Assembly (NCBI RefSeq): GCF_900143055.1
Contig: NZ_FRCW01000011.1
Coordinates: forward strand, 1 to 64,000
DNA: 64,000 nucleotides
Reading direction: 5' to 3'
Source of the DNA: Fibrobacter sp. UWR3
GTDB taxonomy: Bacteria; Fibrobacterota; Fibrobacteria; Fibrobacterales; Fibrobacteraceae
Shown: piece by piece, positions 1 to 7,603 of the stretch
Layout: the number at the start of each line of letters is the position of its first letter
Numbering within the stretch: the stretch's first letter is position 1
The notes under the pieces: model-generated
Seen by the model: the letters and a program-made list of their open reading frames with translations, nothing else
Told to the model about the DNA's origin: nothing
The model's database searches: none
Program-made: the position numbers and the translations under genes

Positions 1-164
1 CCCTTCGCCTTGTACGGGGCAACTTCTTCCTCGGACTTCGCGCAGATGCAGGCGAGTTCGAGTTCGACACCGAGCTTTTCCTTGTACTCGGCAATCTTCT
101 GTTCCAGAATCTGAATGACACCGCCACCGACGGTTCCAGTACCAATTAAGCCAATACGCAGCAT
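1..164 (-). CDS. hom: Homoserine dehydrogenase, N-terminal fragment (runs off window)
   Basis: The reading frame begins at an ATG whose complement lies at 162-164 and continues past base 1, so only about 54 residues are visible. They start MLRIGLIGTGTVGGGV, the NAD(P)-binding Rossmann glycine motif typical of homoserine dehydrogenase, the enzyme that reduces aspartate semialdehyde to homoserine on the way to threonine and methionine. An AGGAGA ribosome binding site sits just upstream (about 171-178 in complement). The rest of the catalytic domain and any ACT domain are outside the window, so a different NAD(P)-binding dehydrogenase cannot be fully excluded, but the N-terminus is very characteristic. 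Confidence 0.8.
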   Translation of the reverse strand, partial: MLRIGLIGTGTVGGGVIQILEQKIAEYKEKLGVELELACICAKSEEEVAPYKAK

Positions 165-221
165 ATTGCATCTCCTGTGAGGATTTAAAAAATAGAAAAA
201 TGTGATTGTCCTTACAATGTG

Positions 222-1175
222 TCAGCAACTAGCGATAATCTGGTTCTCGAAGTGGGAATATCCAGTTTCTTCGTTGTCCCACATGATGCAGTTATTCATT
301 GTTAGGTTTTTGAGCTTGCAGTTGTCCCCGATGGTTACGTTGGGGCCGATGGTGCAGTTCTCGATGGTGACGTTCTTCCCGATGATGCACGGGGGAATCA
401 ACTTGACATTGTGAATGGTATCTCTTTGGTCGACGGCGGCGCGGCTGATGTTATTGAGTTCGAACTTGTTCTGTAGCAACCATGTGTTAGTTTGTATGAG
501 AGTCTCGGGGAGCCCGCAGTCCAGCCATTCGCGGACGGGGGCGGTGCGGAACTTACAGCCCTGCTCAATCATCATCTGCAGTGCATCGGTCAGCTGAAAT
601 TCGCCCCTGGTGCGAATGTCGTTATCCATCAGGTGCTTCAGCGCCGCCCGGAGCGCCTTGACATCCTTGATATAGTATATGCCGACGATGGCCTCGTCGC
701 TCACGAATTCCTGGGGCTTTTCCACGAGTCGCTCGATGCGCCCATTCTCGCCGGTGACGGCCACGCCGAAGCGTCGGGGATCCTGCACCGTGTAGGTGTA
801 CAGCACGTTCTCGCTTTCGTCCGCGAGTCGTCCGAGGTCCGCGTCGAACAGGGTGTCGCCGAGTATTATGAGCAGGGGCTCGTCGTCGCTTGTGTAGGGG
901 AGCGCGAGGCTTATTGCCTGCCCCAGGCCCTGCGGGTCGCTCTGGAGAACGGTGCGAGTCTTGCCCCATTCGGGCTTGCCCGCCAGGTAGCGGTCCATGG
1001 CTTCGGCCTTGTAGCCGGTGATGAAGATGGTCTCGGTGGGCGCGAGTTGCCGGGTGTCGCCCACAATCCAGTCGATGATGGTCTTTCCGCCGACGGGCAA
1101 CAGGCACTTGGGCAGGTTGTTGGTGTAGGGGCGCATGCGCTCGCCCTTGCCAGCAACAGGCAGAATGATCTTCAT
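222..1175 (-). CDS. Sugar-1-phosphate nucleotidyltransferase with C-terminal hexapeptide repeats
   Basis: The 317-residue protein opens with the nucleotidyltransferase signature (PVAGKGERMRPYTNNLPK), followed by a GDT metal-binding motif near residue 107 (ILGDTLFDADL) and a VEKP motif. The last ~60 residues show isoleucine-rich hexapeptide repeats (CIIGKNVTIENCTIGPN) that form a left-handed beta-helix. This domain order is that of enzymes activating sugar phosphates to NDP-sugars such as dTDP-glucose or UDP-glucose; the exact sugar and nucleotide cannot be read from sequence. Start ATG at 1173-1175 is preceded by AGAAGGAA. It probably supplies precursors for surface polysaccharide; the epimerase fragment at 2.6 kb belongs to the same kind of metabolism. 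Confidence 0.85.
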   Translation of the reverse strand: MKIILPVAGKGERMRPYTNNLPKCLLPVGGKTIIDWIVGDTRQLAPTETIFITGYKAEAMDRYLAGKPEWGKTRTVLQSDPQGLGQAISLALPYTSDDEPLLIILGDTLFDADLGRLADESENVLYTYTVQDPRRFGVAVTGENGRIERLVEKPQEFVSDEAIVGIYYIKDVKALRAALKHLMDNDIRTRGEFQLTDALQMMIEQGCKFRTAPVREWLDCGLPETLIQTNTWLLQNKFELNNISRAAVDQRDTIHNVKLIPPCIIGKNVTIENCTIGPNVTIGDNCKLKNLTMNNCIMWDNEETGYSHFENQIIASC

Positions 1176-1384
1176 ATAATTCCTTCTTCAGGGTTGCTGA
1201 AATTCTCCAAACAACAGCAATATTGTGGGACAAATGTAGAAAAAAGTTTGCAATTGTGCGAGTGGCGGCTCCGCCAAAGGGCTCCGCCGCCCCTCGCAAG
1301 ATGGGGGATTTTGCCTCTTGCGGGTCGCGGCGGTGGATGGATGTTGATGCGGGTCGCAAGATGGATGAATGCTGATGCGGGGTG

Positions 1385-1422
1385 CAAGATGCCCGCGGGG
1401 TCGCTGACGCGCCCCCGCGAAA
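1385..1422. repeat. 38-bp GC-rich direct repeat, copy 1
   Basis: This 38-base sequence recurs at 3308-3345 with one mismatch. It contains an imperfect palindrome (GCGGGG ... CCCCGC). The two copies lie just outside the DUF1016 gene and the epimerase fragment, so they bracket that composite segment. The rest of the gap 1176-1570 is low-complexity GC-rich DNA (1255-1385, with degenerate repeats of GATGCGGG and GCAAGATG) passing into AT-rich DNA; I see no gene in it. Confidence 0.75.
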
Positions 1423-1512
1423 AATTCGGAAATTCCGAATTTACGTGAAATTTGACGAAATTGACCAAGAAAATAGAGGCCCAACAATACAATTTTCCCC
1501 AAAAATCGGATT

Positions 1513-1545
1513 TTGACATTTTGTGACAAAATGAAGATGTATATT
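1513..1545 (+). promoter_or_regulatory. Candidate promoter/operator for the DUF1016 gene
   Basis: TTGACA at 1513-1518 and TATATT at 1540-1545 look like -35 and -10 boxes but are 21 bp apart, longer than optimal. Between them CATTTTG-TGA-CAAAATG (1517-1533) is a perfect 7-bp inverted repeat, which suits a repressor site. No regulator is known. Confidence 0.35.
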
Positions 1546-1570
1546 TAGAGGGGTTTTAAAAGGGAAGTTT

Positions 1571-2620
1571 GTGGGTGGGCTTGTAAGCCGCAAAATTAAG
1601 AGCAACGAATGGGGAGCCAAAGTCGTTTCGGACCTTGCCGATTATATCCATACGCAGGATCCTACTTTGAAAGGCTTTAGCAAGAGAAACATCTACAACA
1701 TGGTGATGCTGTATGACGAGTATTCGTCTGGTGATTTCCTTGATTTCGTGCAATCGAAGCTGAATCCTGAATTTGTGCAGCTTGAAACTGCACAATTGGA
1801 CGTAGATGTGCTCCAAAAGAATGTGAAATCGGAAATTGTGCAGACAGCGTCTGCACAATTAGGATTGCTTCCGAGAATTGTTTTGTTGACGTCCTTCTCG
1901 AATCATGTGGAAATTCTTTGTAATTGCCGATCCTATGAGCAGAGGCTCTTTTATATGCTCTATGCAAACAAGGAACGCCTTAATTATAGGGAATTGAAAC
2001 GTTGTATCGCAAACGACACATTTACAACCCTCTTGAGGACAAAGAAGAATCTGTCGAAGGGAATGCTGAAAAGTTATCCGCAGGCAGGCATAACCTTCAA
2101 GGACGAACTTTTCCTGGATTTCTTGAATTTACCGGAAAAACATTCTGAAAACAAGCTGAAAAAATCCATCGTGGAACAGATGAAGAATTTCATTCTTGAA
2201 CTCGGCAGCAAGGAATTTCTGTTTGTTGATATGGAATATGTTCTGCAAGTGGGGTCGTCTTCGTATAAGGCTGACTTGCTCTTTTATCACAGGGGTTTGC
2301 AGGCTCTGGTGGCGATTGAACTCAAAACGACAAAGTTCCATCCCAAGGATTTGGGACAACTTGAATTTTACTTGGAGGCCTTGGACCGGGATGTTCGAAA
2401 GTCTAACGAAAATCCTTCTATTGGCATGATCCTTTGCCCCTCGGCAGATCAGGTTGTTGTCGAATATGCGATGAACCGTTCCATGAGCCCGACATTGATT
2501 GCCGAATACAAAAAGAAGTTGATTCCGCAAGAAACGGTTCAGAAATTGCTTGGTGAATACTGCGCCTCGTTCGAAACGGGAGCGTCACAAAGGAAAAAGA
2601 TTGCGAAAAAGAAACGCTGA
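1571..2620 (+). CDS. YhcG/DUF1016-type PD-(D/E)XK nuclease, N-terminally short
   Basis: The 349-residue product has a WGAKVVSDLADYI segment followed by a GFSKRNIYNMVMLY motif near residue 35, the DUF1016 N-terminal domain. C-terminally it has the nuclease core: VGSSSYKADLLFYHRGL with Asp near 233 and an IELK motif near 249-251, then LGQLEFYLEALD. YhcG-family proteins are predicted DNA nucleases often found beside restriction systems and in mobile regions. The usual ~25-30 residues before the WG motif are missing, and the frame is closed by a stop at 1532, so translation must start at the GTG (1571) or the gene is 5' truncated. Its stop codon overlaps the ATG of the epimerase fragment, marking a recombination joint. 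A small remnant of the same family occurs at 5852-5890. Confidence 0.75.
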   Translation: MGGLVSRKIKSNEWGAKVVSDLADYIHTQDPTLKGFSKRNIYNMVMLYDEYSSGDFLDFVQSKLNPEFVQLETAQLDVDVLQKNVKSEIVQTASAQLGLLPRIVLLTSFSNHVEILCNCRSYEQRLFYMLYANKERLNYRELKRCIANDTFTTLLRTKKNLSKGMLKSYPQAGITFKDELFLDFLNLPEKHSENKLKKSIVEQMKNFILELGSKEFLFVDMEYVLQVGSSSYKADLLFYHRGLQALVAIELKTTKFHPKDLGQLEFYLEALDRDVRKSNENPSIGMILCPSADQVVVEYAMNRSMSPTLIAEYKKKLIPQETVQKLLGEYCASFETGASQRKKIAKKKR

Positions 2621-3285
2621 TGCGGAATTTCGAGGCCTGCCGCCACAACCAGGTGAAGCATCTGCTCTATGCGTCGTCCAGTTCTGTTTATGGCTTGAAC
2701 GCGAAGGTGCCCTACAGCGAAGACGACAAGGTTGACAATCCTGTTAGTTTGTATGCGGCGAGCAAGAAGAGCAACGAACTGATGGCGCATTCCTACGCGA
2801 AGCTTTACGGCATCCCGATGACGGGACTGCGCTACTTCACGGTTTACGGCCCGTGGGGGAGGCCCGACATGAGCCCTATGCTCTTTGCCCGCGCCATCTC
2901 GAAGGGCGAGCCCATCAAGGTGTTCAACAACGGTGACATGATCCGCGACTTCACCTACATCGACGACATCGCCGAGGGCTCCGTGCATGCGCTCGACCAC
3001 ATGCCTGTCGCCGACAAATGCCCGAACGGGGTTCCGTATAAAGTATACAACATCGGCTGCAGCCACCCGGTGAAGCTGATGGACTTTATCGCCGAAATCG
3101 AGAACGCCTACGGCGAGCCCGCGAAGAAGGAGTTCCTGCCGATGCAGCCCGGCGACGTTTACCAGACAAACGCAGATACCACGAAGCTTGAGGCGGAATG
3201 CGGTTACAAGCCCCACTGGAGCCTGCACAACGGCATCGCCGAGTTCATGAAGTGGTACAAGAGCGACAAGAACCCGCTGAGGTAG
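2620..3285 (+). pseudogene. NDP-sugar (UDP-glucuronate-type) epimerase, 3' fragment
   Basis: The 221 residues match the second two thirds of a short-chain NDP-sugar epimerase: the Ser motif YASSSSVYG, the catalytic YAASK pair near residue 44, the substrate region GLRYFTVYGPWGRPDM and the loop DFTYIDDIAEG. The sequence closely resembles UDP-glucuronate 4-epimerases, which are about 340-350 residues long. The N-terminal Rossmann domain with the GxxGxxG NAD motif (roughly 110 residues) is absent, so the product should not bind NAD and is probably inactive. The coding sequence begins exactly where the DUF1016 gene ends, so that gene appears to have replaced the 5' part. A second 32-bp scrap of the epimerase lies at 5272-5303. 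Confidence 0.8.
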
Positions 3286-3307
3286 GGCAGTTGCTGGATG
3301 AGGGGCA

Positions 3308-3345
3308 CAAGATGCCCGCGGGGTCGCTGGCGCGCCCCCGCGAAA
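3308..3345. repeat. 38-bp GC-rich direct repeat, copy 2
   Basis: One mismatch to 1385-1422. It follows the epimerase fragment directly and leads into the promoter of the antitoxin-like gene. A degenerate version of the end of this repeat (CCCGCGCGAAA) also precedes the duplicated promoter near 5298. Confidence 0.75.
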
Positions 3346-3372
3346 TATTTTTCAAAAAATGCGTCGGGGGTA

Positions 3373-3401
3373 TTGACAATCGTTTCGCGTTTGTGTATAT
3401 T
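3373..3401 (+). promoter_or_regulatory. Sigma-70-type promoter of the antitoxin-like gene
   Basis: TTGACA (3373-3378), a 17-bp spacer and TATATT (3396-3401) form a near-consensus promoter. The surrounding ~75 bp are duplicated at 5298-5380, where the -10 box has decayed. The start codon is 110 bp downstream. Confidence 0.75.
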
Positions 3402-3431
3402 TGATAGTGAACAAATGTGTATTATTGCTGA

Positions 3432-3456
3432 TTTTGGGGAGTACTCGGCCCCAAAA
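3432..3456 (+). promoter_or_regulatory. Leader hairpin upstream of the antitoxin-like gene
   Basis: TTTTGGGG (3432-3439) and CCCCAAAA (3449-3456) form a perfect 8-bp stem with a 9-nt loop in the 110-nt leader. No T-run follows, so it is not an ordinary terminator; an operator or mRNA-stability hairpin is more likely. The hairpin is missing from the duplicated copy at 5.4 kb. Confidence 0.45.
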
Positions 3457-3510
3457 ACCGATGGTGCCATTTGCGGAATGTAGTTCAAAAATGTATATTG
3501 AGGGGTAGAT

Positions 3511-3705
3511 ATGGCCTTGGCTATTAGCAATATTCCGATTCTGACGGGCGCGGCGGCATCTTCTTTCGTGAAAAATGCGGAAGACGCCGAGAAGAACCGT
3601 GGTTCCGTTGATTTCTCCCGGCAATGTGCCGAATGGAGCGGTTTCGACGTGCGTAACGCAGCACGAATTGCCAAGCTGAGGGCCGAAGGAAAATGGCCTT
3701 TCTAA
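3511..3705 (+). CDS. Small antitoxin-like protein (partner of a lost GNAT acetyltransferase)
   Basis: A 64-residue protein with the core IPILTGAAASSFVKNAEDAEKNRGSVDF. Proteins with this core typically precede small GNAT acetyltransferase genes in toxin-antitoxin-like pairs (family recollection, not tested). AGGGG at 3501-3505 is a good ribosome binding site. At its 3' end an out-of-frame ATG (3693) begins MAFLNSIF, which matches the MAFLES start seen in the second copy at 5500. The toxin gene therefore seems to have been cut after about seven codons, and the ATPase gene was placed there. An antitoxin without its toxin is a common decay product. Confidence 0.6.
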   Translation: MALAISNIPILTGAAASSFVKNAEDAEKNRGSVDFSRQCAEWSGFDVRNAARIAKLRAEGKWPF

Positions 3706-3721
3706 ATAGTATATTTGGAGT

Positions 3722-4957
3722 ATGCAGCAGATTCTTATTCAAAATTTCGGGCCGATTGTTAACAGTTGTGGTGTAACCTTGAAAGTAAATAAGGTTACTG
3801 TTCTCTGTGGTAGGCAGGGGTCCGGAAAAAGCTCTATTGCCAAGTTGATATCGACCTTCTTTTGGCTTGAGAAAGCCTTGGTTCGGGGTGATTTTGGCAT
3901 TAATGAGTTGACTGCAAAAAATGTGTTTCGCGATAAATATTGTGCATTCCATAACATACAGAACTATTTCAAAACGGATACATATTTTTACTTCAAGGGT
4001 ACGAAGTTTGAGTTTACCTATGAAAAGGGCAGGCTGAATGTCGCTGAAATAAAAACGGCTCGGAACTTTGTCCGTCCACAGGTGATGTATATACCTGCGG
4101 AGCGCAATTTGATGGCGGCCTTGGATGATGCCGATAAGATCCAAAATTTGCCGGGGTCATTGTCTGCAATGTTGGACGAGTATTCCAGGGCCCTAAGAAA
4201 TACGAAAAAGCCTCTGTCTCTCCCGCTTAACGGGTTCAAGGTGTCGTACGACGAGCTGACCAAGTCTGCTTGGCTGAGTGATTCTAATTTTAGCATAAAA
4301 ATGACTGAAGCTGCAAGTGGCTTCCAGTCTATGGCTCCTATGGTCATTGTGACGCGTTACTTGTTTAACAAGATTAAGGAAAACAAGAAGGGGGCTGGCT
4401 TGGAATCGGCTAGTGAAGTGGAACGACGCAAGATTATTAATCGCGTTACTAAGCTTTTGAAAGATGGGTCGTTGTCTAGTTCGATGCGTGCCACGCTGAT
4501 TAAGCAACTTCATGCGGGGTATTTTAATGGGCGCTTGGTAAACATTGTCGAAGAACCCGAACAGAATCTTTACCCGGAAACTCAACGTAATGTGTTGAAT
4601 GAACTTTTGAAGGTCAACAATGAACTGGCTTATAACCAGCTTGTTTTTACGACGCATAGTCCCTATATGTTGAATTACCTTACTCTCGCCATCAAAGCGG
4701 GTATGCTTAAGGAAGATTTGAAGCATTCTGCGAAGTCAAAGGAGTTGCTCGGGAAGATGGATTTGATTGTGCCTCGCGGTGGTGCAGTACGCCCGAAGGA
4801 TGTCTCCATATATGAAATTTCGCAGGATGGCGAATTCCAACTTCTGGGCAATTATGATGGTGTTCCTAGTGATACGAATTTTCTGAATTCCGCTTTGAAC
4901 GATACGAACGAGATGTTCGATGCATTGCTTGAAATCCAGGATGAGGTGCGTAGATAA
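3722..4957 (+). CDS. AAA/ABC-type ATPase (RecF/OLD-like), likely defense-associated
   Basis: The 411-residue protein has a Walker A motif GRQGSGKSS (residues ~30-38), an ABC signature-like segment EAASGFQSMAP near 200, a Walker B EEPEQNLYP near 277 and an H-loop TTHSPY near 311. This is the layout of the SMC/RecF/OLD-like ATPases that pair with nucleases in several phage-defense systems. GGAG directly precedes the ATG with only one base of spacing, and a TATATTT box lies just upstream, so initiation may be weak or leaderless. Its stop overlaps the next start (TAATG), which implies translational coupling to the broken gene at 4957. The ATPase itself has no visible damage. Base composition is AT-richer than the housekeeping genes, consistent with transfer. 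Confidence 0.75.
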   Translation: MQQILIQNFGPIVNSCGVTLKVNKVTVLCGRQGSGKSSIAKLISTFFWLEKALVRGDFGINELTAKNVFRDKYCAFHNIQNYFKTDTYFYFKGTKFEFTYEKGRLNVAEIKTARNFVRPQVMYIPAERNLMAALDDADKIQNLPGSLSAMLDEYSRALRNTKKPLSLPLNGFKVSYDELTKSAWLSDSNFSIKMTEAASGFQSMAPMVIVTRYLFNKIKENKKGAGLESASEVERRKIINRVTKLLKDGSLSSSMRATLIKQLHAGYFNGRLVNIVEEPEQNLYPETQRNVLNELLKVNNELAYNQLVFTTHSPYMLNYLTLAIKAGMLKEDLKHSAKSKELLGKMDLIVPRGGAVRPKDVSIYEISQDGEFQLLGNYDGVPSDTNFLNSALNDTNEMFDALLEIQDEVRR

Positions 4958-5239
4958 TGGATTTCTTTAATCCCGTATATCGTAAGGAACCACCGCGGAC
5001 CGACGTCCTTTTTGGCTTGGTTGACAAGGAAGGCTGTTGGCGATGCTACCGGTCAACTTAAATCAACGATTGATGTTTTTCTGAAGACGAAATCTGCTAA
5101 AAAAGTGGGAAAACGCTATGCTTACGTAGCGAATCGGCGGCATCCTGATTTTTCGCGGGGAATGGCAGAAGTGAAACAGCGGTTCTATAATGCGAGCGGA
5201 TTTCATCTGTGCTGTAAAAATACGATAGAAGTTAAGTGA
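4957..5239 (+). pseudogene. Partner gene of the ATPase, internally deleted and frameshifted
   Basis: An ATG overlapping the ATPase stop opens a 34-residue frame (MDFFNPVYRKEPPRTDVLFG...) that ends at 5061. The adjacent frame continues to 5239 with a protein-like C-terminus (GQLKSTIDVFLKT, then KRYAYVANRRHPDFSRGM). From memory of the family, proteins encoded directly after such ATPases begin and end this way and carry a nuclease-like centre of about 100-150 residues between. That centre is missing here and the frame changes across the junction around 5000-5045. I therefore read it as a dead effector beside an intact ATPase. The family assignment is inference; the two-frame structure is seen directly. 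Confidence 0.6.
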
Positions 5240-5246
5240 GCCCCCG

Positions 5247-5303
5247 CCCCCGGCCCTGGCCGGGGAACCTCCCCGATATGAGCCCGATGCTGTTTGCCCG
5301 CGC
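5247..5303. repeat. Palindrome plus scrap of the epimerase gene
   Basis: A perfect 8-bp GC palindrome (CCCCGGCC-CT-GGCCGGGG, ~5248-5266) is followed by 5272-5303. This second stretch matches epimerase positions ~2863-2894 with three mismatches and would encode DMSPMLFARA. It shows that part of the epimerase region was copied here along with the promoter that follows. Confidence 0.65.
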
Positions 5304-5335
5304 GAAATTTTTTTTCGAAAAATGCGCCGGGGGTA

Positions 5336-5364
5336 TTGACAACCGTTTCGCGTTTGCGAACATT
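5336..5364 (+). promoter_or_regulatory. Duplicated antitoxin promoter with a decayed -10 box
   Basis: TTGACA (5336-5341), a 17-bp spacer and AACATT (5359-5364) align base for base with the promoter at 3373-3401, where the -10 is TATATT. The flanking sequences on both sides are also shared. Confidence 0.6.
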
Positions 5365-5388
5365 TGATAGTGGGCAAATGTTCAGTTT

Positions 5389-5562
5389 GTGGCGTCGGCT
5401 AGTGAAAATAGGGCGGATCTAATACCGATCTTGACGGGCGCGGCTGCCGAGACTTTCGTAAAAAATGCGGAGGCGGCAGAACGGAGCCGTGGCTCTAAAA
5501 TGGCCTTTCTAGAATCTTCCATGGGAGAAGCGGGATCTTATATATCCGGCAGTATTGATTAG
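5389..5562 (+). pseudogene. Second copy of the antitoxin-like gene, deleted and fused to the toxin start
   Basis: From GTG 5389 the frame reads IPILTGAAAETFVKNAEAAE and then RSRGSK, clearly homologous to the protein at 3511. The C-terminal ~28 residues present in that copy are deleted, and the frame runs straight into MAFLESSMGEAG, the start of the GNAT gene. A stop follows at 5560-5562. The product cannot be a normal antitoxin. Confidence 0.65.
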
Positions 5563-5851
5563 TCGCCTTGGTGTGAACAATTCGTTCAAGAAGATGCATG
5601 TCGGCAGCAAGTTGCTTGACTACATCAAGCAGTGGTTCGTGGATCCTGACAACAAGACGGGCTGCCGTTACCTAGTGGTCGATGCATATAACCAACCGGT
5701 TCCACTTGCTTTCTACGAGGCGAATGGGTTTAAGTATATGTTCTCTTCGGAACAGCAAGAATGCGAGTACCGCAAAATCGAATCGGTTGCAAAACTGCAC
5801 ACCCGTATGATGTATTTCGACTTGATGTTGTTGACTGGTGTGGCGGGCTAA
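5500..5851 (+). pseudogene. GNAT acetyltransferase (toxin-like), broken
   Basis: The N-terminal codons (MAFLES...) at 5500 are in one frame. The C-terminal half continues in another (about 5540-5851): YPAVLISRLGVNNSF, then HVGSKLLDYIKQW, RYLVVDAYN and FYEANGFKYM. RLGVNNSFKKMHVGSK covers the acetyl-CoA-binding R/QxxGxG/A region, and the AFYEANGF motif is a typical GNAT ending. Roughly 60-80 residues in the middle are missing and the two parts are out of frame, so the gene is inactive. GNAT toxins of this kind acetylate aminoacyl-tRNA; whether the ancestor did so is inference. Confidence 0.65.
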
Positions 5852-5890
5852 GTCGTTTTAGACCATGTCGATTATATCCGCCTGCAATAA
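5852..5890 (+). pseudogene. Small remnant of a DUF1016 gene
   Basis: Directly after the GNAT stop the frame encodes VVLDHVDYIRLQ and then a stop. It aligns with VVSDLADYIHTQ of the DUF1016 protein (bases ~1618-1656; 7 of 12 residues identical). It is too short to function. Confidence 0.4.
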
Positions 5891-6151
5891 CTACGATATC
5901 TAGGCACATCAAGGGGGCTGGAAAGTGGCGAGTTGGACGCGGATTCAGTTGTTGCATTTTTTGCAACAGTTCGGGGTTTCAAAACTTTCTATTCTACGCG
6001 TAATTTGCGTTAAATGAGCCCGCCAGACGGATTGCCCCCGCAAAACCCCCTTTTTTTAGTGAAAAATCCCACTTTTGGCCGTTTTGTAAAGATTTTTTGA
6101 GCCTTCTCTCCCGAAAAAAGTTATTTTAAGCAGGACGGGACTCGTGTGGGC
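5891..6151. other. Intergenic, no gene seen
   Basis: This AT-rich stretch includes a hairpin TGTTGCA-TTTTT-TGCAACA at 5950-5968 and T-rich runs. I find no supported coding sequence between the decayed island and the terminator at 6159. Confidence 0.5.
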
Positions 6152-6158
6152 CCCGCGT

Positions 6159-6181
6159 CGCGGCGTGTGCCGCGGGTTTTT
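6159..6181 (+). terminator. Rho-independent terminator ending the decayed island
   Basis: CGCGGC (6159-6164), a GTGT loop and GCCGCG (6169-6174) are followed by GG and TTTTT. The hairpin lies inside the longest possible frame of the next gene, which argues that the prepilin starts downstream of it. Confidence 0.6.
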
Positions 6182-6208
6182 GTGTACACTGAACGGACTG
6201 TGGACGGT

Positions 6209-7594
6209 ATGGGAAAGATTACTACAGACAAGCGCGCAGGCTTTACCCTCATGGAACTGATGGTCTATATCGCCATCGTGGGTATTGTCGTTATTGTCGC
6301 GGGCCAGGCGTTCAGCAATTCGACCAAGATGCGCGTCCGCACGCAGAGCATGCTCAAGGCTTCCGAGGTTGCCGAGAACGTGGCTGCGCTGATGGTGGAT
6401 GACATTGCGCAGATGGGTGCGAAGAGTGTGACGGATGCTAGCGCTTCTGACGCAAATGCGGATGCTTTTGATGTAAAGACGAAGGTCTACATAAAATCAG
6501 ATGATCCGGATAAGGATTTATCGTCTTACCATTTGCATAAGAATAAGTTTGGAACTGGCCTTGATAGTTTGGCTGTGCTTCGTGTTAATTATAGCTCTAC
6601 CGGTGAGTATATTAGAACAGAGAAGGTTGCGTGGTTTGTCAGAGCGAACCATAAACTGTATCGTACTTGTCAAGAAATTGATGGAACTCCGGATGCTGAA
6701 ACCTGTACTGCAGATGGATTAGAGGTGGAAATAGCGGAAAATGTTGAAAAATTTTCCGTAATTCCAGCAAAGCCGAGAGTGCTAGATGCAGATGCCTCAA
6801 AACTTTTCCCAAATTATCCTGATGCATCAAAAAAAGGCTTTAGATTTATTGCCTACGAAAATACATCGGAAATGTTTTTAAAGGCAGAATCTTCGCCAAT
6901 CAAGGGCGCTAGTACTGTATCGCTTACGAATATGGTAACGAATTATAAAAGCGATGGTTCAATGCCATCAAATCCTGTCAAGCATGTTTTCTTTCTTGCT
7001 GATTCTGTTGGATCGGACGAGGCGGCGGTTACGGCATCGTCATGGAAAAATAATTGTAAAGCTTTGACGTTCCAAAAGGGCAAAACGTATGAGCTCAGTT
7101 TAGAAATGACAGACATGAACAATCAGTTAAGGATGTTTAGGCCCGGGGTTGATCATTTTGCTGTAGGTATTCGTAACGTTGGTGGGGATGCTCCTGCGGT
7201 AATTCCTGATGTTCCTGATTTTCTCATTTATCCTCCCGCCCATAGCAATGGTGCAGGTAAAAGGTCTGTGTCTTTTATGACGCGGGGAATAGATGATGGT
7301 AGTGGTAATAAAATTGACGTGACCGGCTGTATTGTATTTACCGTATCGCTTTTTTCGCCGACAGTCAGCATGTCGCCGATAACTCTATCGAATATCCAGT
7401 TATATCAGATAAATGATGGGGACTATATGTTTGATGAAACTTACACACCGTTGTTGGCAGACAATTACACACCATCGTTGGCAGACAAGAAAAACGTTAA
7501 AGCGTTCCGCATTGATATGGTTGTGAAAAAAAATGGCGAAGGTAGTTCACTCAATTTAGTTATCCCGACGCCGAGCAACGGGTCTGCGGACTAG
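6209..7594 (+). CDS. Type IV prepilin-like protein (PilW/PulJ type)
   Basis: The chosen ATG gives a short basic leader MGKITTDKRAG ending in the prepilin peptidase site G|FTLMEL, with the +5 Glu and a ~22-residue hydrophobic helix (MVYIAIVGIVVIVAG). That is a canonical class III signal for type IV pili or type II secretion pseudopili. At 461 residues it is longer than usual, with a globular domain of beta-rich, Fibrobacter-like sequence and one Cys-containing loop near 155-170. An in-frame GTG at 6146 would begin inside a terminator hairpin and was rejected. The downstream gene begins three bases after the stop region, so both are one transcription unit. No strong ribosome binding site is visible before 6209. 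Confidence 0.75.
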   Translation: MGKITTDKRAGFTLMELMVYIAIVGIVVIVAGQAFSNSTKMRVRTQSMLKASEVAENVAALMVDDIAQMGAKSVTDASASDANADAFDVKTKVYIKSDDPDKDLSSYHLHKNKFGTGLDSLAVLRVNYSSTGEYIRTEKVAWFVRANHKLYRTCQEIDGTPDAETCTADGLEVEIAENVEKFSVIPAKPRVLDADASKLFPNYPDASKKGFRFIAYENTSEMFLKAESSPIKGASTVSLTNMVTNYKSDGSMPSNPVKHVFFLADSVGSDEAAVTASSWKNNCKALTFQKGKTYELSLEMTDMNNQLRMFRPGVDHFAVGIRNVGGDAPAVIPDVPDFLIYPPAHSNGAGKRSVSFMTRGIDDGSGNKIDVTGCIVFTVSLFSPTVSMSPITLSNIQLYQINDGDYMFDETYTPLLADNYTPSLADKKNVKAFRIDMVVKKNGEGSSLNLVIPTPSNGSAD

Positions 7595-7603
7595 GAGATG
7601 TTT

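Noticed and set aside
492-1448. Long plus-strand frame opposite the nucleotidyltransferase
   Set aside because: The minus-strand product matches the nucleotidyltransferase family throughout; the plus frame has no recognisable motif and runs into repeat DNA.
6146-6208. Earlier GTG start for the prepilin
   Set aside because: It would place translation initiation inside a terminator hairpin and give an overlong leader before the prepilin cleavage site.
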